A stretch of DNA of 64,000 bases from JAFGBI01 sp964454025 (GTDB taxonomy: Bacteria > Myxococcota_A > Polyangia > Polyangiales > Polyangiaceae): positions 18,702 through 82,701 of the forward strand of contig CAYVRP010000023.1 in the NCBI GenBank assembly GCA_964454025.1, read 5' to 3'. A program made the position numbers and the translations under genes. Below are positions 42,360 through 51,932 of this stretch, piece after piece (position 1 is the first letter of the stretch; each line of letters begins with the position of its first letter). A model generated the notes under the pieces. That model did not search any database and was not told the origin of the DNA. It saw only the letters and a program-made list of their open reading frames with translations.

Positions 42360-43427
42360 TCAGGGGGCGCGCGGTCGAGATCGCGTCTCGCGCCTGCGCG
42401 CCGAGGGCGCCGCGCGTGCCGCCGGTAGGTGGCTCGTCGCCGGGCGCGGGGCGGGCGGGCGCGAGCTAGGACGCGGCATGTGTCGCCGCTCCTCCTGCTC
42501 GAGTTGGGCGTTGAGCTCCATCCCGACCAGCAGCGCGACGGACCAGAGGTAGACCCAGAAGAGCGTCATCGCCACGGTGGCGAGGCTCCCGTAGTAGAGC
42601 GTGTAGCGGGCGAGCGTGCGCAGGTACTGCGCGAACCCCCAGGACACGAGCAGCCCGACGCCCACCGTGAGCGCGGCCCCGCGCCACACGTGGCGCTTAC
42701 GCCCCCGGTGGACGACGGCGATGCGGAAGAAGCCGGCCAGGAACGCGGTACCCATCGCCGCGCCGACCAGGTAGGCGATCCGCTCGGCGAGCGCCGGGAT
42801 CTCGGATCGCACCAACATGGCGCTCATGATCCGCGCGGGGCCGCCGGCCACGGCCACGGCCACCATCCCCGTCAGCGCTGCCATCAGAATGACCACGAAG
42901 ACGCAGGTGAGCGCGATGGCGCGCTTGACCCACCACGACCGCCGCACGGCGCCGGTGGCGTTCTCGAACACGTTCATGAACGTGTGAAACGCGTTCGACG
43001 CCATGTAGACCGACACGATCATCGCCAGCGGAGCGACGCCTCCCTTGAAGCGCCCGAAATGCGTCTGCAGGACGAGGTGCACCTGGCCCGGCGTGCTGTC
43101 GAGCAGCGCCGAAACGGACGCGAGCGCCTCCGGGCTCTCCCGGAGCAGGACCGTGAGCAGCCAGCCCGCCAGCGCGAGCAGCGGGATCAGCGACAGGAAA
43201 AGGTCGAACGCGATCGCGCTCGCGTGCACCCAGACCCCGTCGCGGCTCATGCCGTGGGCCAGCGAGAAGGTGAACCGCAGCACGGCGCTGCGCGCGAAGA
43301 AGCCCTCCACGCGCGCTGCCGCCTCCGCGAAGAAGCTCGGTCGCCTTCCCGTCACGGTCACCGTTCGGCCGCATGGTCGGCCGTCGCGTCGCCAACGTTT
43401 ACCGCGGAACCCAGTCCAGCGTGACAT
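42360..43427 (-). CDS. YihY/BrkB-family membrane protein
   Basis: The 355-residue product has the YihY/BrkB pattern of six hydrophobic segments. A long N-terminal helix leads into GVWVHASAIAFDLFLSLIPLLALAGWLL, then APLAMIVSVYMASNAFHTFMNVFE, ALTCVFVVILMAALTGMVAVAVA, ERIAYLVGAAMGTAFLAGFF and YYGSLATVAMTLFWVYLWSVALLVGMELNAQL. The end is Arg/Pro-rich. Family members are inner-membrane proteins of unclear function (some were called RNase BN in error). The ATG at 43427 has no visible Shine-Dalgarno; an internal GTG (VTVTGRRPSFF) is a possible start. Confidence 0.85.
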   Translation of the reverse strand: MSRWTGFRGKRWRRDGRPCGRTVTVTGRRPSFFAEAAARVEGFFARSAVLRFTFSLAHGMSRDGVWVHASAIAFDLFLSLIPLLALAGWLLTVLLRESPEALASVSALLDSTPGQVHLVLQTHFGRFKGGVAPLAMIVSVYMASNAFHTFMNVFENATGAVRRSWWVKRAIALTCVFVVILMAALTGMVAVAVAGGPARIMSAMLVRSEIPALAERIAYLVGAAMGTAFLAGFFRIAVVHRGRKRHVWRGAALTVGVGLLVSWGFAQYLRTLARYTLYYGSLATVAMTLFWVYLWSVALLVGMELNAQLEQEERRHMPRPSSRPPAPRPATSHLPAARAAPSARRRETRSRPRAP

Positions 43428-43561
43428 TTGTTGGTCGGGTCCGCCCGGCCGCCACCCGGTCCGCCCGGTGGCGCCCGACCCGGGCTGGCCCCGCCTGCCC
43501 GCCGCCGCTCCCTCCCGGGGAGCTGGCGCCGGCTGCTCGCGCGTAGCATAGACGGGGCGTC

Positions 43562-43975
43562 GTGCCGGTTCATCAGCAGACGATCGAGATCGAGACGAAC
43601 GGGTCCGGGCTCGTCGACATCACGCGCGAGGTGGCTGCCGTCGTGCGCGCGAGCGGGCTGCGCACGGGGCTCTGCACGGTCTTCGTGCGCCACACGTCGG
43701 CCAGCCTCGTCATCCAGGAGAACGCGGACCGCGCCGTGCTGCGCGATCTGCAGCGGTGGATGCGCGACCTCGCCCCGGAGGATCGAGCCTGGGAGCACGC
43801 CGACGAGGGGCCGGACGACATGCCCGCTCACGCGCGCGCCGCCATCACGCGCGCCGCCGAGGCGATCCCGGTCACGGGCGGCGAGCTCGCGCTCGGCACC
43901 TGGCAGGCCCTGTACCTGTGGGAGCACCGGGCCCGCCCTCACCGTCGCCAGGTCGTCGTCCACGTCGCCGGCTGA
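43562..43975 (+). CDS. YjbQ / UPF0047 family protein
   Basis: This 137-residue protein has the complete UPF0047 signature: VFVRHTSASLVIQENAD, then HADEGPDDMPAH and the C-terminal GTWQALYLWEHR. The His residues in these motifs form the metal site of the family, which has thiamine-phosphate synthase-like activity in E. coli YjbQ. The start is GTG 43562. A TAGCAT -10-like hexamer lies 12 bases before it. The DUF2254 gene is downstream on the same strand. Confidence 0.88.
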   Translation: MPVHQQTIEIETNGSGLVDITREVAAVVRASGLRTGLCTVFVRHTSASLVIQENADRAVLRDLQRWMRDLAPEDRAWEHADEGPDDMPAHARAAITRAAEAIPVTGGELALGTWQALYLWEHRARPHRRQVVVHVAG

Positions 43976-44066
43976 GCGCCCCGCCGCGCGCGCCGGTCAC
44001 CGGGCGCGGCGGTTTGTCCTTGACCCGCCCTCCGCACCTCGCCTAGCGAGAGGAGCGCGGGTGGTG

Positions 44067-45635
44067 ATGGCCAGCGAGGGACGGCGAGACGAGCGGCAGC
44101 GCTGGATCGTACCGATCGTGGCGCTCGCCTCCAGCGCCCTCGCGATCTTCGGGGCGTTCTACCTGGTCGACTACTACTTGACGAGCCCGCCGCCGGCCCC
44201 GACCGAGCACGCCCTCTGGCACTACCTCGACTTCGACCCCGACCACATCACCGACGCCACGAGCTCGCTCGCCGCGATGGTCGCCGCCGTATTCGGCATC
44301 GTCATCACGGTGGTCAGCATCATCGTCCAGCTCTCCGCCGACCGCTACACGGGCGTCGCGCGCATGTTCCTCGGCGATCGGACCAACCTCGTGGTCATGG
44401 GCTACTACCTGACCACCACCCTGTGCGGGATGTGGCTCAGCCTGAGCCTGAAAGACGACTTCGCGCCCCGCCTCTCGCTGCTGGCGATGCTGGTCGCGGC
44501 GACCGTGGCCCTGGTGCTGATGGCCCCGTATTTCGGCTACGTGTTCTGGTTCCTCGAGCCGATGAACATCATCGGCCGGATCCGGCTCGGCGCGGTGAGG
44601 GACGCGGTCGCCGGGGCGTCCGAGCCGGACCCGGCGCGCCGCGCCCGGGCTCAGGCGGCCACCCTGGCGGCCATGGAGGAGCTCACTGACATCACCTCGA
44701 ACTCCATCTCCGGGAAGGACAAGATCATCGCCTCGGGCGCCGTGGATGCGCTGAAGGACCTCGCACTCGAGTATCTCGCCTGCAAGTCGCGGGCGACACC
44801 CGCTTGGTTCACCATCGGCACGGACATCCGCCAGAACCCGGACTTCGTCGCCATGGACGCCGAGAGCCTCGCGGATCTCGAGCGGAATCGCACCTGGGTG
44901 GAGTGGAAGGTGATGCGCCAGTACCTCGGGATCTACAACGAGGCGCTGGCTTCGATGCGCGACATCAACTACCTCATCGCCATCGACACTCGCTACGTCG
45001 GGGAGGCCGCCGGCGAAGCCCGGGACGAGGAGCTCGTGCGCCTCGTGTTCCGCTTCATGAACAGCTACCTGCGCTCGGCGCTGAACGCGCGCGAGGTGCG
45101 CACCGCGTACAACGTCCTGAACCAGTACCGGCTCCTCGTCGAGTCCATGCTCCGCCAGGGGCACGACGAGGTGGCCTACACGGGGGTTCAGCACCTGCTC
45201 TACTACGGGCACGTGAGCTTCGACCTGAAGCTCACGTTCGTGACCGAGACGGTGGCCTACGACGTGGCCACCATCCTGCAGTGCGCCAGCGAGGTCGCCT
45301 CGCCGCGAGAGCGGGACATGCTCGCGGAGTTCCTCGAGCTCGATCGACCCCTGCGCGTTCGCAGCCAGGAGAAGGCGCTGCTCGGGGTGCGCAAGGCGCA
45401 GGTGAAGCTCGCCGCCTACCTGTTGCTGCACGGCAACGAGGCCGCGGCGCGGACCATCCGCGACGACATGCGGGACGAGCCCCCCGAGCGCCGGCAGCAG
45501 ATCCAGGAGCAGCTCGAGAAGGTCGAGAGCAAGGACTTCTGGGAGATCACCGACCGAGGTCGTAACTTCGAGTACATGCCGCCCGAGCAGCGCCGCGAGC
45601 TCGCGCGGTTCTTCGCCTGGTTCGACGCCGATTGA
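44067..45635 (+). CDS. DUF2254-family membrane protein
   Basis: The 522-residue protein starts with an N-terminal TM helix (WIVPIVALASSALAIFGAFYLV), a conserved periplasmic loop with FDPDHITDATSSLAAMVAAVFGIVITVVSIIVQLSADRYTG, and two further helices. The long cytoplasmic C-terminus includes ALTDITSNS-like and RDINYLIAIDTRYVGEAAGE sequence. The ITDATSSLAAMVAAVFGIVITVVSIIVQL stretch is typical of DUF2254. Function is unknown. ATG 44067 is preceded by AGGAG at 44051-44055; GTG 44061 and 44064 are other starts. The frame is open upstream to 43428 only as a non-coding extension. Confidence 0.72.
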   Translation: MASEGRRDERQRWIVPIVALASSALAIFGAFYLVDYYLTSPPPAPTEHALWHYLDFDPDHITDATSSLAAMVAAVFGIVITVVSIIVQLSADRYTGVARMFLGDRTNLVVMGYYLTTTLCGMWLSLSLKDDFAPRLSLLAMLVAATVALVLMAPYFGYVFWFLEPMNIIGRIRLGAVRDAVAGASEPDPARRARAQAATLAAMEELTDITSNSISGKDKIIASGAVDALKDLALEYLACKSRATPAWFTIGTDIRQNPDFVAMDAESLADLERNRTWVEWKVMRQYLGIYNEALASMRDINYLIAIDTRYVGEAAGEARDEELVRLVFRFMNSYLRSALNAREVRTAYNVLNQYRLLVESMLRQGHDEVAYTGVQHLLYYGHVSFDLKLTFVTETVAYDVATILQCASEVASPRERDMLAEFLELDRPLRVRSQEKALLGVRKAQVKLAAYLLLHGNEAAARTIRDDMRDEPPERRQQIQEQLEKVESKDFWEITDRGRNFEYMPPEQRRELARFFAWFDAD

Positions 45636-45762
45636 CGCGCCCGCGGACCCCGGCTCGACGTGGTGGTCGGCGCCGGCTCGCCGTCGCCGAACCAGAGCGT
45701 GGCTTGGCGCCGCGCTCTCCGGTGGTCTAGGGTGGTCCCGGCGGGCGTGTCGCCCGACTTCC

Positions 45763-47121
<1,359 letters not shown>

Positions 47122-47399
47122 GGTGGAATGGGGCCTGAATGCCGCGGAGAGCCGGCGACGCGGGGCACCGCGCGAGCCGCAGCTCGCGCCGGAGGCGCCC
47201 GGTGAGAGACGCCTCCGGCCCGCGCGGGGGACGCCCATCGGGTGCCGATGCCGTTGGCGAGCCGACCCGCGGCGACGGCGGCGCACGGCGCGCGCCGGCC
47301 GTGGTCGCGCGCGCGCTCGGAGCGGCGCCTCTTCCCGCGCTCTGCCTGGGGGAGGAGCTCGGGCCGTCGGCCCCGGTCGCGCCGACGGTTGCCGGGGGC

Positions 47400-48062
47400 T
47401 CACAGGCTCAGGTCGCCCAGGCCGAGCTCGTCGTAGCTGCGGACATAGAGGTGGGCGCCGGGCACCGCCTCGACGCGCACGTGGGGATCGAGGAGCGCGA
47501 CCACCTGCATGCCGGCGGCGACCGCGGCCTGCACGCCCGCCGGTGAGTCCTCGAAGACCAGGCATTGCTCCGGCGGCGCGCCGCGGCGCCGCGCCGCGCC
47601 CAGGAAGATCGCCGGATCGGGCTTGAGGCGCGGGACCTCCGGATCGTCCCCGCAGACGACCACCGAGAAGCGCTGGAACCACGCGTGATGGCCCGTCTTG
47701 AGCTCGAACCAGGATCGCGAGCTGCTGGTGGCGACCGCGCACGGCACGCCGCGCGAGCCCAGCCTCGCGACCAGCTCGGGCGCACCGGCGATGGGCTCGG
47801 ACGTCGTCACCAGCCGCGCCAGCTCCGCGCCGCGCTCTGCGACGTACTCGGCGGGTGTCAGCGGCAGGTCGAGCCGGTCGACCAGGCGTCGGGCGGAGTC
47901 GAGCTCCGCGCGCCCCATCAGCTCGAGCTTGTCCTCCCAGCTATAGCGCTTGCCGTACCGCGCGAGGACGGTCTGGGCCGCCATGGAGTAGAGACGCTCC
48001 GTGTCGAGTAGCACGCCGTCGAGGTCGAAGATGACGTGGGTGGGTCGGCGCGCTAGCTTCAT
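47400..48062 (-). CDS. HAD-superfamily phosphatase/phosphomutase
   Basis: This 220-residue protein has the HAD DxD motif FDLDGVLLDTE with Asp 13 and Asp 15, the cap helix, the conserved Ser/Thr in VATSSSRSWF, and a Lys/Asp end in LKPDPAIFLGAARRRGAPPEQCLVFEDSPAGVQAAVAAGM. It is in the beta-phosphoglucomutase-like group, typically phosphatases of sugar phosphates. ATG 48062 begins MKLARRPTHVIFDLDG. It is divergent from the TreT-like glycosyltransferase, about 280 bases apart, so a link with trehalose or sugar metabolism is possible but not shown. Confidence 0.8.
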   Translation of the reverse strand: MKLARRPTHVIFDLDGVLLDTERLYSMAAQTVLARYGKRYSWEDKLELMGRAELDSARRLVDRLDLPLTPAEYVAERGAELARLVTTSEPIAGAPELVARLGSRGVPCAVATSSSRSWFELKTGHHAWFQRFSVVVCGDDPEVPRLKPDPAIFLGAARRRGAPPEQCLVFEDSPAGVQAAVAAGMQVVALLDPHVRVEAVPGAHLYVRSYDELGLGDLSL

Positions 48063-48339
48063 GGCGCGGCACGCTCGGGCTCGGCATTTCGTGCCCGCCC
48101 ACAAATAGCCGCTCGAGCATCGCGGGGCCAGGTCGAGCCGTGGTGCTCCGGCCAACAAAGTGTGGCCGTGCAGGATCGCCACAGGCCGGGCGACGAGCCG
48201 GGGCTTGCCGCGCCGCGCGCGCTTGGCTAGCGTAAGCGCCCCCCGCGGTCGGCCGGGTGATCCGGCGATGCCTCGCCTCCGGCGCGGGCGGCCCCGCGCC
48301 GGCTCGCCGTGCCCAATCCCCCGCAAGGATGTACCGACG

Positions 48340-49803
48340 ATGACCATTGAGCTGGTGGAGATCCCCGGAGGACCGAGCCTCGAAGAGTACGCGACGTCGA
48401 TGCTGCTGACGGACGCGGTGGAGGACCTCCGCGCGACCGTGGGTCCGCTGGTCCCGCGTCTCGCCGGGCGCACGGTCTGGATGGTCAACTCGACCGCGCG
48501 TGGGGGCGGCGTGGCGGAAATGCTGCCGCGGGTCGTCGGCGTCCTCAACGAGATCGGGGTCGCGACCAAGTGGGTGGTCATCGGGACCAAGAAGGTCGCC
48601 TTCTTCGACCTGACCAAGCGGATGCACAACCTCATCCACGGGTCCGGCGAGCCCGCGCTCTCGCCTGCCGATCTCGCCCTGTACGACGAGGTCAGCACCG
48701 ACTTGGCCGGGGAGTTCCAGGGGTGGCTGGGCCCAAGGGACGTCCTGTTCATCCACGACCCGCAGCCCGCCGGCATGGGCGCCAAGGTGAAGGACGCCCT
48801 CGGCCTCCGGGGTGTGTGGCGCTGCCACATCGGCCTCGATCGCGACCTGCCGCAGACCCGGGTGGCCTGGGGGCTGCTCGAGCCGTACGTCACGCGCTAC
48901 GAGCGCGCCGTGTTCACGGCGGCCGAGTACGTTCCGGCCGCGCTGAAGGATCGGGCCACGCTGATCCGCCCGGCGCTCGATCCGTTCGGGTACAAGAACC
49001 GCGAGTTCTCGGTTTCGGAGCTCGTGTCCATCCTGGTGAGCGCGGGGCTCGCTCGCGCCGAGGGCGAGGTGTTGCCCGCGCCCTTCTCCCGGCGGGCGGA
49101 GCGGTTGCAGCCCGACGGCACCTTCCGCGTGGCGACCGAGCCGGACGATCTCGGGATCTTCTTCCGGCCTACCATCACCCAGATCTCCCGTTGGGATCGC
49201 CTCAAGGGGTGGAAGCCGCTGCTCGACGGGTTCGTGGAGCTCAAGCGGAGCGGCCCCGGCACCGGGGATCCGGGGCTGCGTCAGACGATCGCCGAAGCGC
49301 GCCTGCTGATGGGCGGCCCCGAGCCGGCGGCGGTCGCGGACGATCCGGAGGCGAAGGAGGTCCTCGAGGAGCTGCGGGCCACCTTCCTCGCGCTCCCGGC
49401 CGAGATCCAGCGTGACGTCGCCCTGCTCAGCCTGCCGATGAGCTCGCACCGCGAGAACCAGCTCATGGTGAGCGCGCTGCAGTACAGCTCCACCATCGTC
49501 GTCCAGAATTCGGTCCAGGAGGGCTTCGGCCTGACGGTGACGGAGGCGATGTGGAAGGGGACCCCCCTGGTCGTCAGCAGCGCCTGCGGCATCCGCCAGC
49601 AGGTGCGGCCCGGCATCGATGGGACGATGGTGCGCGACGCCAACGACCCGTCGCAGATCGCCGCCGCGCTGCGGAGCGTCCTCGGCGACCCGGCGGGGCG
49701 GGCGCGGATGGCGCGCAACGCGCGCCGCCGCGTGCGCGACGAGTTCCTCATCTTCAACCAGGTCAAGCAGAACGTGAAGCTCCTCGCTGACCTCGTCGGT
49801 TGA
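48340..49803 (+). CDS. treT: GT4 glycosyltransferase, trehalose synthase TreT-like
   Basis: The predicted enzyme is of the TreT type, which joins an ADP- or UDP-glucose donor with glucose to trehalose reversibly. The 487-residue protein has NSTARGGGVAEMLPRVVGVLNE near residues 50-71, a hallmark of this family, then FIHDPQPAG, WRCHIGLDRDLPQTR, PALDPFGYKN, TQISRWDRLKGW and the donor motif VQNSVQEGFGLTVTEAMWKGTPLV. It is about the usual length of TreT. ATG 48340 (MTIELVEIPGG) is used although the frame is open to 48160. The 3' end is duplicated (see 49789-49887). Confidence 0.82.
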   Translation: MTIELVEIPGGPSLEEYATSMLLTDAVEDLRATVGPLVPRLAGRTVWMVNSTARGGGVAEMLPRVVGVLNEIGVATKWVVIGTKKVAFFDLTKRMHNLIHGSGEPALSPADLALYDEVSTDLAGEFQGWLGPRDVLFIHDPQPAGMGAKVKDALGLRGVWRCHIGLDRDLPQTRVAWGLLEPYVTRYERAVFTAAEYVPAALKDRATLIRPALDPFGYKNREFSVSELVSILVSAGLARAEGEVLPAPFSRRAERLQPDGTFRVATEPDDLGIFFRPTITQISRWDRLKGWKPLLDGFVELKRSGPGTGDPGLRQTIAEARLLMGGPEPAAVADDPEAKEVLEELRATFLALPAEIQRDVALLSLPMSSHRENQLMVSALQYSSTIVVQNSVQEGFGLTVTEAMWKGTPLVVSSACGIRQQVRPGIDGTMVRDANDPSQIAAALRSVLGDPAGRARMARNARRRVRDEFLIFNQVKQNVKLLADLVG

Positions 49804-49887
49804 GCGTTGCCGCGCGGGGGGAGGGTCCGGCGTGCGGCGACCTCGTCGGTTGAGCGTTGCCGCGCGGGGGAGGGTCCGGCGTGCGGC
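49789..49887 (+). repeat. 50-bp direct tandem repeat across the treT stop codon
   Basis: Bases 49789-49838 and 49839-49887 are two near-identical adjacent copies; the second lacks one G in a G run. The repeat begins with the codons for Asp-Leu-Val-Gly and the stop of treT, then runs into the intergenic spacer. It has no effect on the protein sequence and looks like a recent tandem duplication, or an assembly artefact. Confidence 0.85.
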
Positions 49888-49902
49888 CGGGTGCCGCCGC
49901 CG

Positions 49903-51753
49903 TCAGGTCACGGCGGCGGGCGCGCGGGGCGCGGCGGTACCCGGCGCGGTCGCCGGGCGAGGACGCGCGCGACCGGCCGTCACGGCCGCGCGGGACCGCC
50001 CTCGCCCCGCCGGCGGCGCGGTGGTGGGGGCCGGGTGGCGGCGACGGACGTCGGTGAGCAGGCGCGCGAGCCGGAGCACGAGGTCGGCCGTCATCGAGGC
50101 GGTGGGGAGCTTGGGGCGTAGGATCGCCACCCGCTCTTCGGGTGTGCGTCCGCGGCCCCAGCGCACGATGCCGACGAGCCGGTCGTGGGCGGTGGACCCG
50201 TCCAGGGCGCGGACCAGCACCACCGGCAGCGTCATCGCTCCGCCGGGGCCCATCTGCACCTCCCGGGCGACCTCCAGGCTCACCATCCCCGGCAGGCGCG
50301 GCGTCGGGGTCACGCGCAGCCGGAGTTCGTCGAGCTCCGAGCTCCCGCAGGGGAACCGACCCAGCAACGTGAGCTCGAGGCCCCCCTCGCGGGAGAGGCG
50401 GCGTCGAAGGCGCTGCAGGGTTCGCCCGTCGCCGGTGATCGGGTCGCGCGGCAGCTCGCTGGGCCTGCCCGTGCAGAAGATCGGCACCAGGCTCGCGGAG
50501 CTCAGCGCGACCAGGAGCGCGTGGTACGGCGAGGTGGGGAGCAAGCGCCAGGCCGCCGCGGCGATGCCGGCGAGCGCAAGCGCGAACAGGGCGAACCCGG
50601 GGAGCGTCCCGACGTCGAGCCAGCGCCCGGCATGCGCCCCTCGCCCGCCTCGGGCCGCCGCTCGTCCGTCCAGCTTCACTTCGCGCCACTCGCCCGGTCC
50701 GCGCAGCGGCGGGAGCAGGCGCGGCGGCGCGGCGCCCGCCAGGAGCATGGACGCCACCAGGAGCACGCCCGCAACCTCGACGAGCTCGGTGAGCAGGGCC
50801 ACGGAGGCGGCTCCCACCAGCAGCGCGGCGGCCAGCGCGGCTCGCAGCGCCACCGGCAGGGGCACCAGGGCGCGCGGCAGCGCACGTCGTGCCGCACAGG
50901 CGCGGCTGAAGGTGCGCCACTTGAGCGCCACCAGCAGGGCGTATCCCAGCGCGATCAGGGCGGCCGCGACGACCGCCGTCAGACGCTCCCGACCGTGCAG
51001 GAGGCCCACCCCCTCGGCGGGCGCTGGCGTCGCCAGGGATGGGGCCGGCGACGGCTCGCCGCACGCGCGGGCGTCGGCCAGGACGCGCCAGACCACCGGC
51101 TCTCCCTGCGCGACGTAGGGGCGCCCGACCTCGAGCTCGTCCTTGTCGGCGGCGCGCCGCCGCGTGGCCAGGAAGACGCCGCCGGGGTCGAGGTCGAGGT
51201 CCGCCGTGGTGCCGCCCTCGAGCGCAGGCAGGGACGGCGCTTCGGGCGCCGGGGGTAGGCCAAAGACGACCATGGCCGAGTCCACGCCCTGGCTGAACCT
51301 CGGCCCGACCCATCGCACCTCTGCGCGGGCGCCGCTCACGCGGACGAGGCCGCGGCGTGCCAGGTCGGTCCGGTACCCGAACTGGAACCGGAAGGTTCCA
51401 CGCCGAATGCCGGCTTCATCGTCGATCTCGAGCCGCAGCGTCCCGTCCTCCCCGAGCTTAACGATCAGCGGCAGCGGCGCCGCCCGCTTGCCGGCGTCGG
51501 TCGCCACCACGGTGGCGTCTGGGAGGGGCTCCGCGTCGCCGTCCACTCCGGCGAGCTCGAGGTCACGCAGCGGCCCGCCACGGACGCGAACGACGAGATC
51601 GTGGCGGACGGTCGCCGCGCCGTCGCGGCCTACGTCGAGGTTCACCGCATCGGACTGGATGCTCGTCTCCACCCAGGCGCGCGCCGAAGAGGTCAGCGAG
51701 GCGCAGCCGGCCAGGGCGAGGACAGCCAGACCGTGTCGGTTCGTGGAGCACAT
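49903..51753 (-). CDS. large uncharacterised membrane protein with signal peptide
   Basis: The 616-residue product begins with MCSTNRHGLAVLALAGCASLTSSARAWV, a signal-like segment, followed by a beta-rich extracytoplasmic domain of about 220 residues (ATVRHDLVVRVRGG and RGTFRFQFGYRTDLARRG). Several TM helices lie near residues 260-400 (AVVAAALIALGYALLVAL, ALRAALAAALLVGAASVALL, GFALFALALAGIAAAAW). A cytosolic C-terminal domain follows. I do not recognise a named family. The Arg/Ala/Pro-rich last 45 residues may be non-essential. It is co-oriented with the next large lipoprotein gene, which ends about 180 bases upstream. Confidence 0.65.
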   Translation of the reverse strand: MCSTNRHGLAVLALAGCASLTSSARAWVETSIQSDAVNLDVGRDGAATVRHDLVVRVRGGPLRDLELAGVDGDAEPLPDATVVATDAGKRAAPLPLIVKLGEDGTLRLEIDDEAGIRRGTFRFQFGYRTDLARRGLVRVSGARAEVRWVGPRFSQGVDSAMVVFGLPPAPEAPSLPALEGGTTADLDLDPGGVFLATRRRAADKDELEVGRPYVAQGEPVVWRVLADARACGEPSPAPSLATPAPAEGVGLLHGRERLTAVVAAALIALGYALLVALKWRTFSRACAARRALPRALVPLPVALRAALAAALLVGAASVALLTELVEVAGVLLVASMLLAGAAPPRLLPPLRGPGEWREVKLDGRAAARGGRGAHAGRWLDVGTLPGFALFALALAGIAAAAWRLLPTSPYHALLVALSSASLVPIFCTGRPSELPRDPITGDGRTLQRLRRRLSREGGLELTLLGRFPCGSSELDELRLRVTPTPRLPGMVSLEVAREVQMGPGGAMTLPVVLVRALDGSTAHDRLVGIVRWGRGRTPEERVAILRPKLPTASMTADLVLRLARLLTDVRRRHPAPTTAPPAGRGRSRAAVTAGRARPRPATAPGTAAPRAPAAVT

Positions 51754-51932
51754 TGTAAGACTCCAGGTGACATGGGCGAGGTGACCCTGCCAACTTACCG
51801 GCCGTGGTGCTGAACTCCAGTTCAGCCATGGGGCGCGGGGCGCCCCCCGGTCCGCGCGGCCGGGCGCCGTCCCGCGGTGTTGGGCGCCGGCCGCGAGGTC
51901 CTGATCACCCCGCTACGGTCGAACCGGGTCAG

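Noticed and set aside
43428..44066. The upstream extension of the DUF2254 frame over yjbQ
   Set aside because: That part overlaps the intact YjbQ gene in another frame and has Arg/Ser-rich noise. ATG 44067 has a Shine-Dalgarno.
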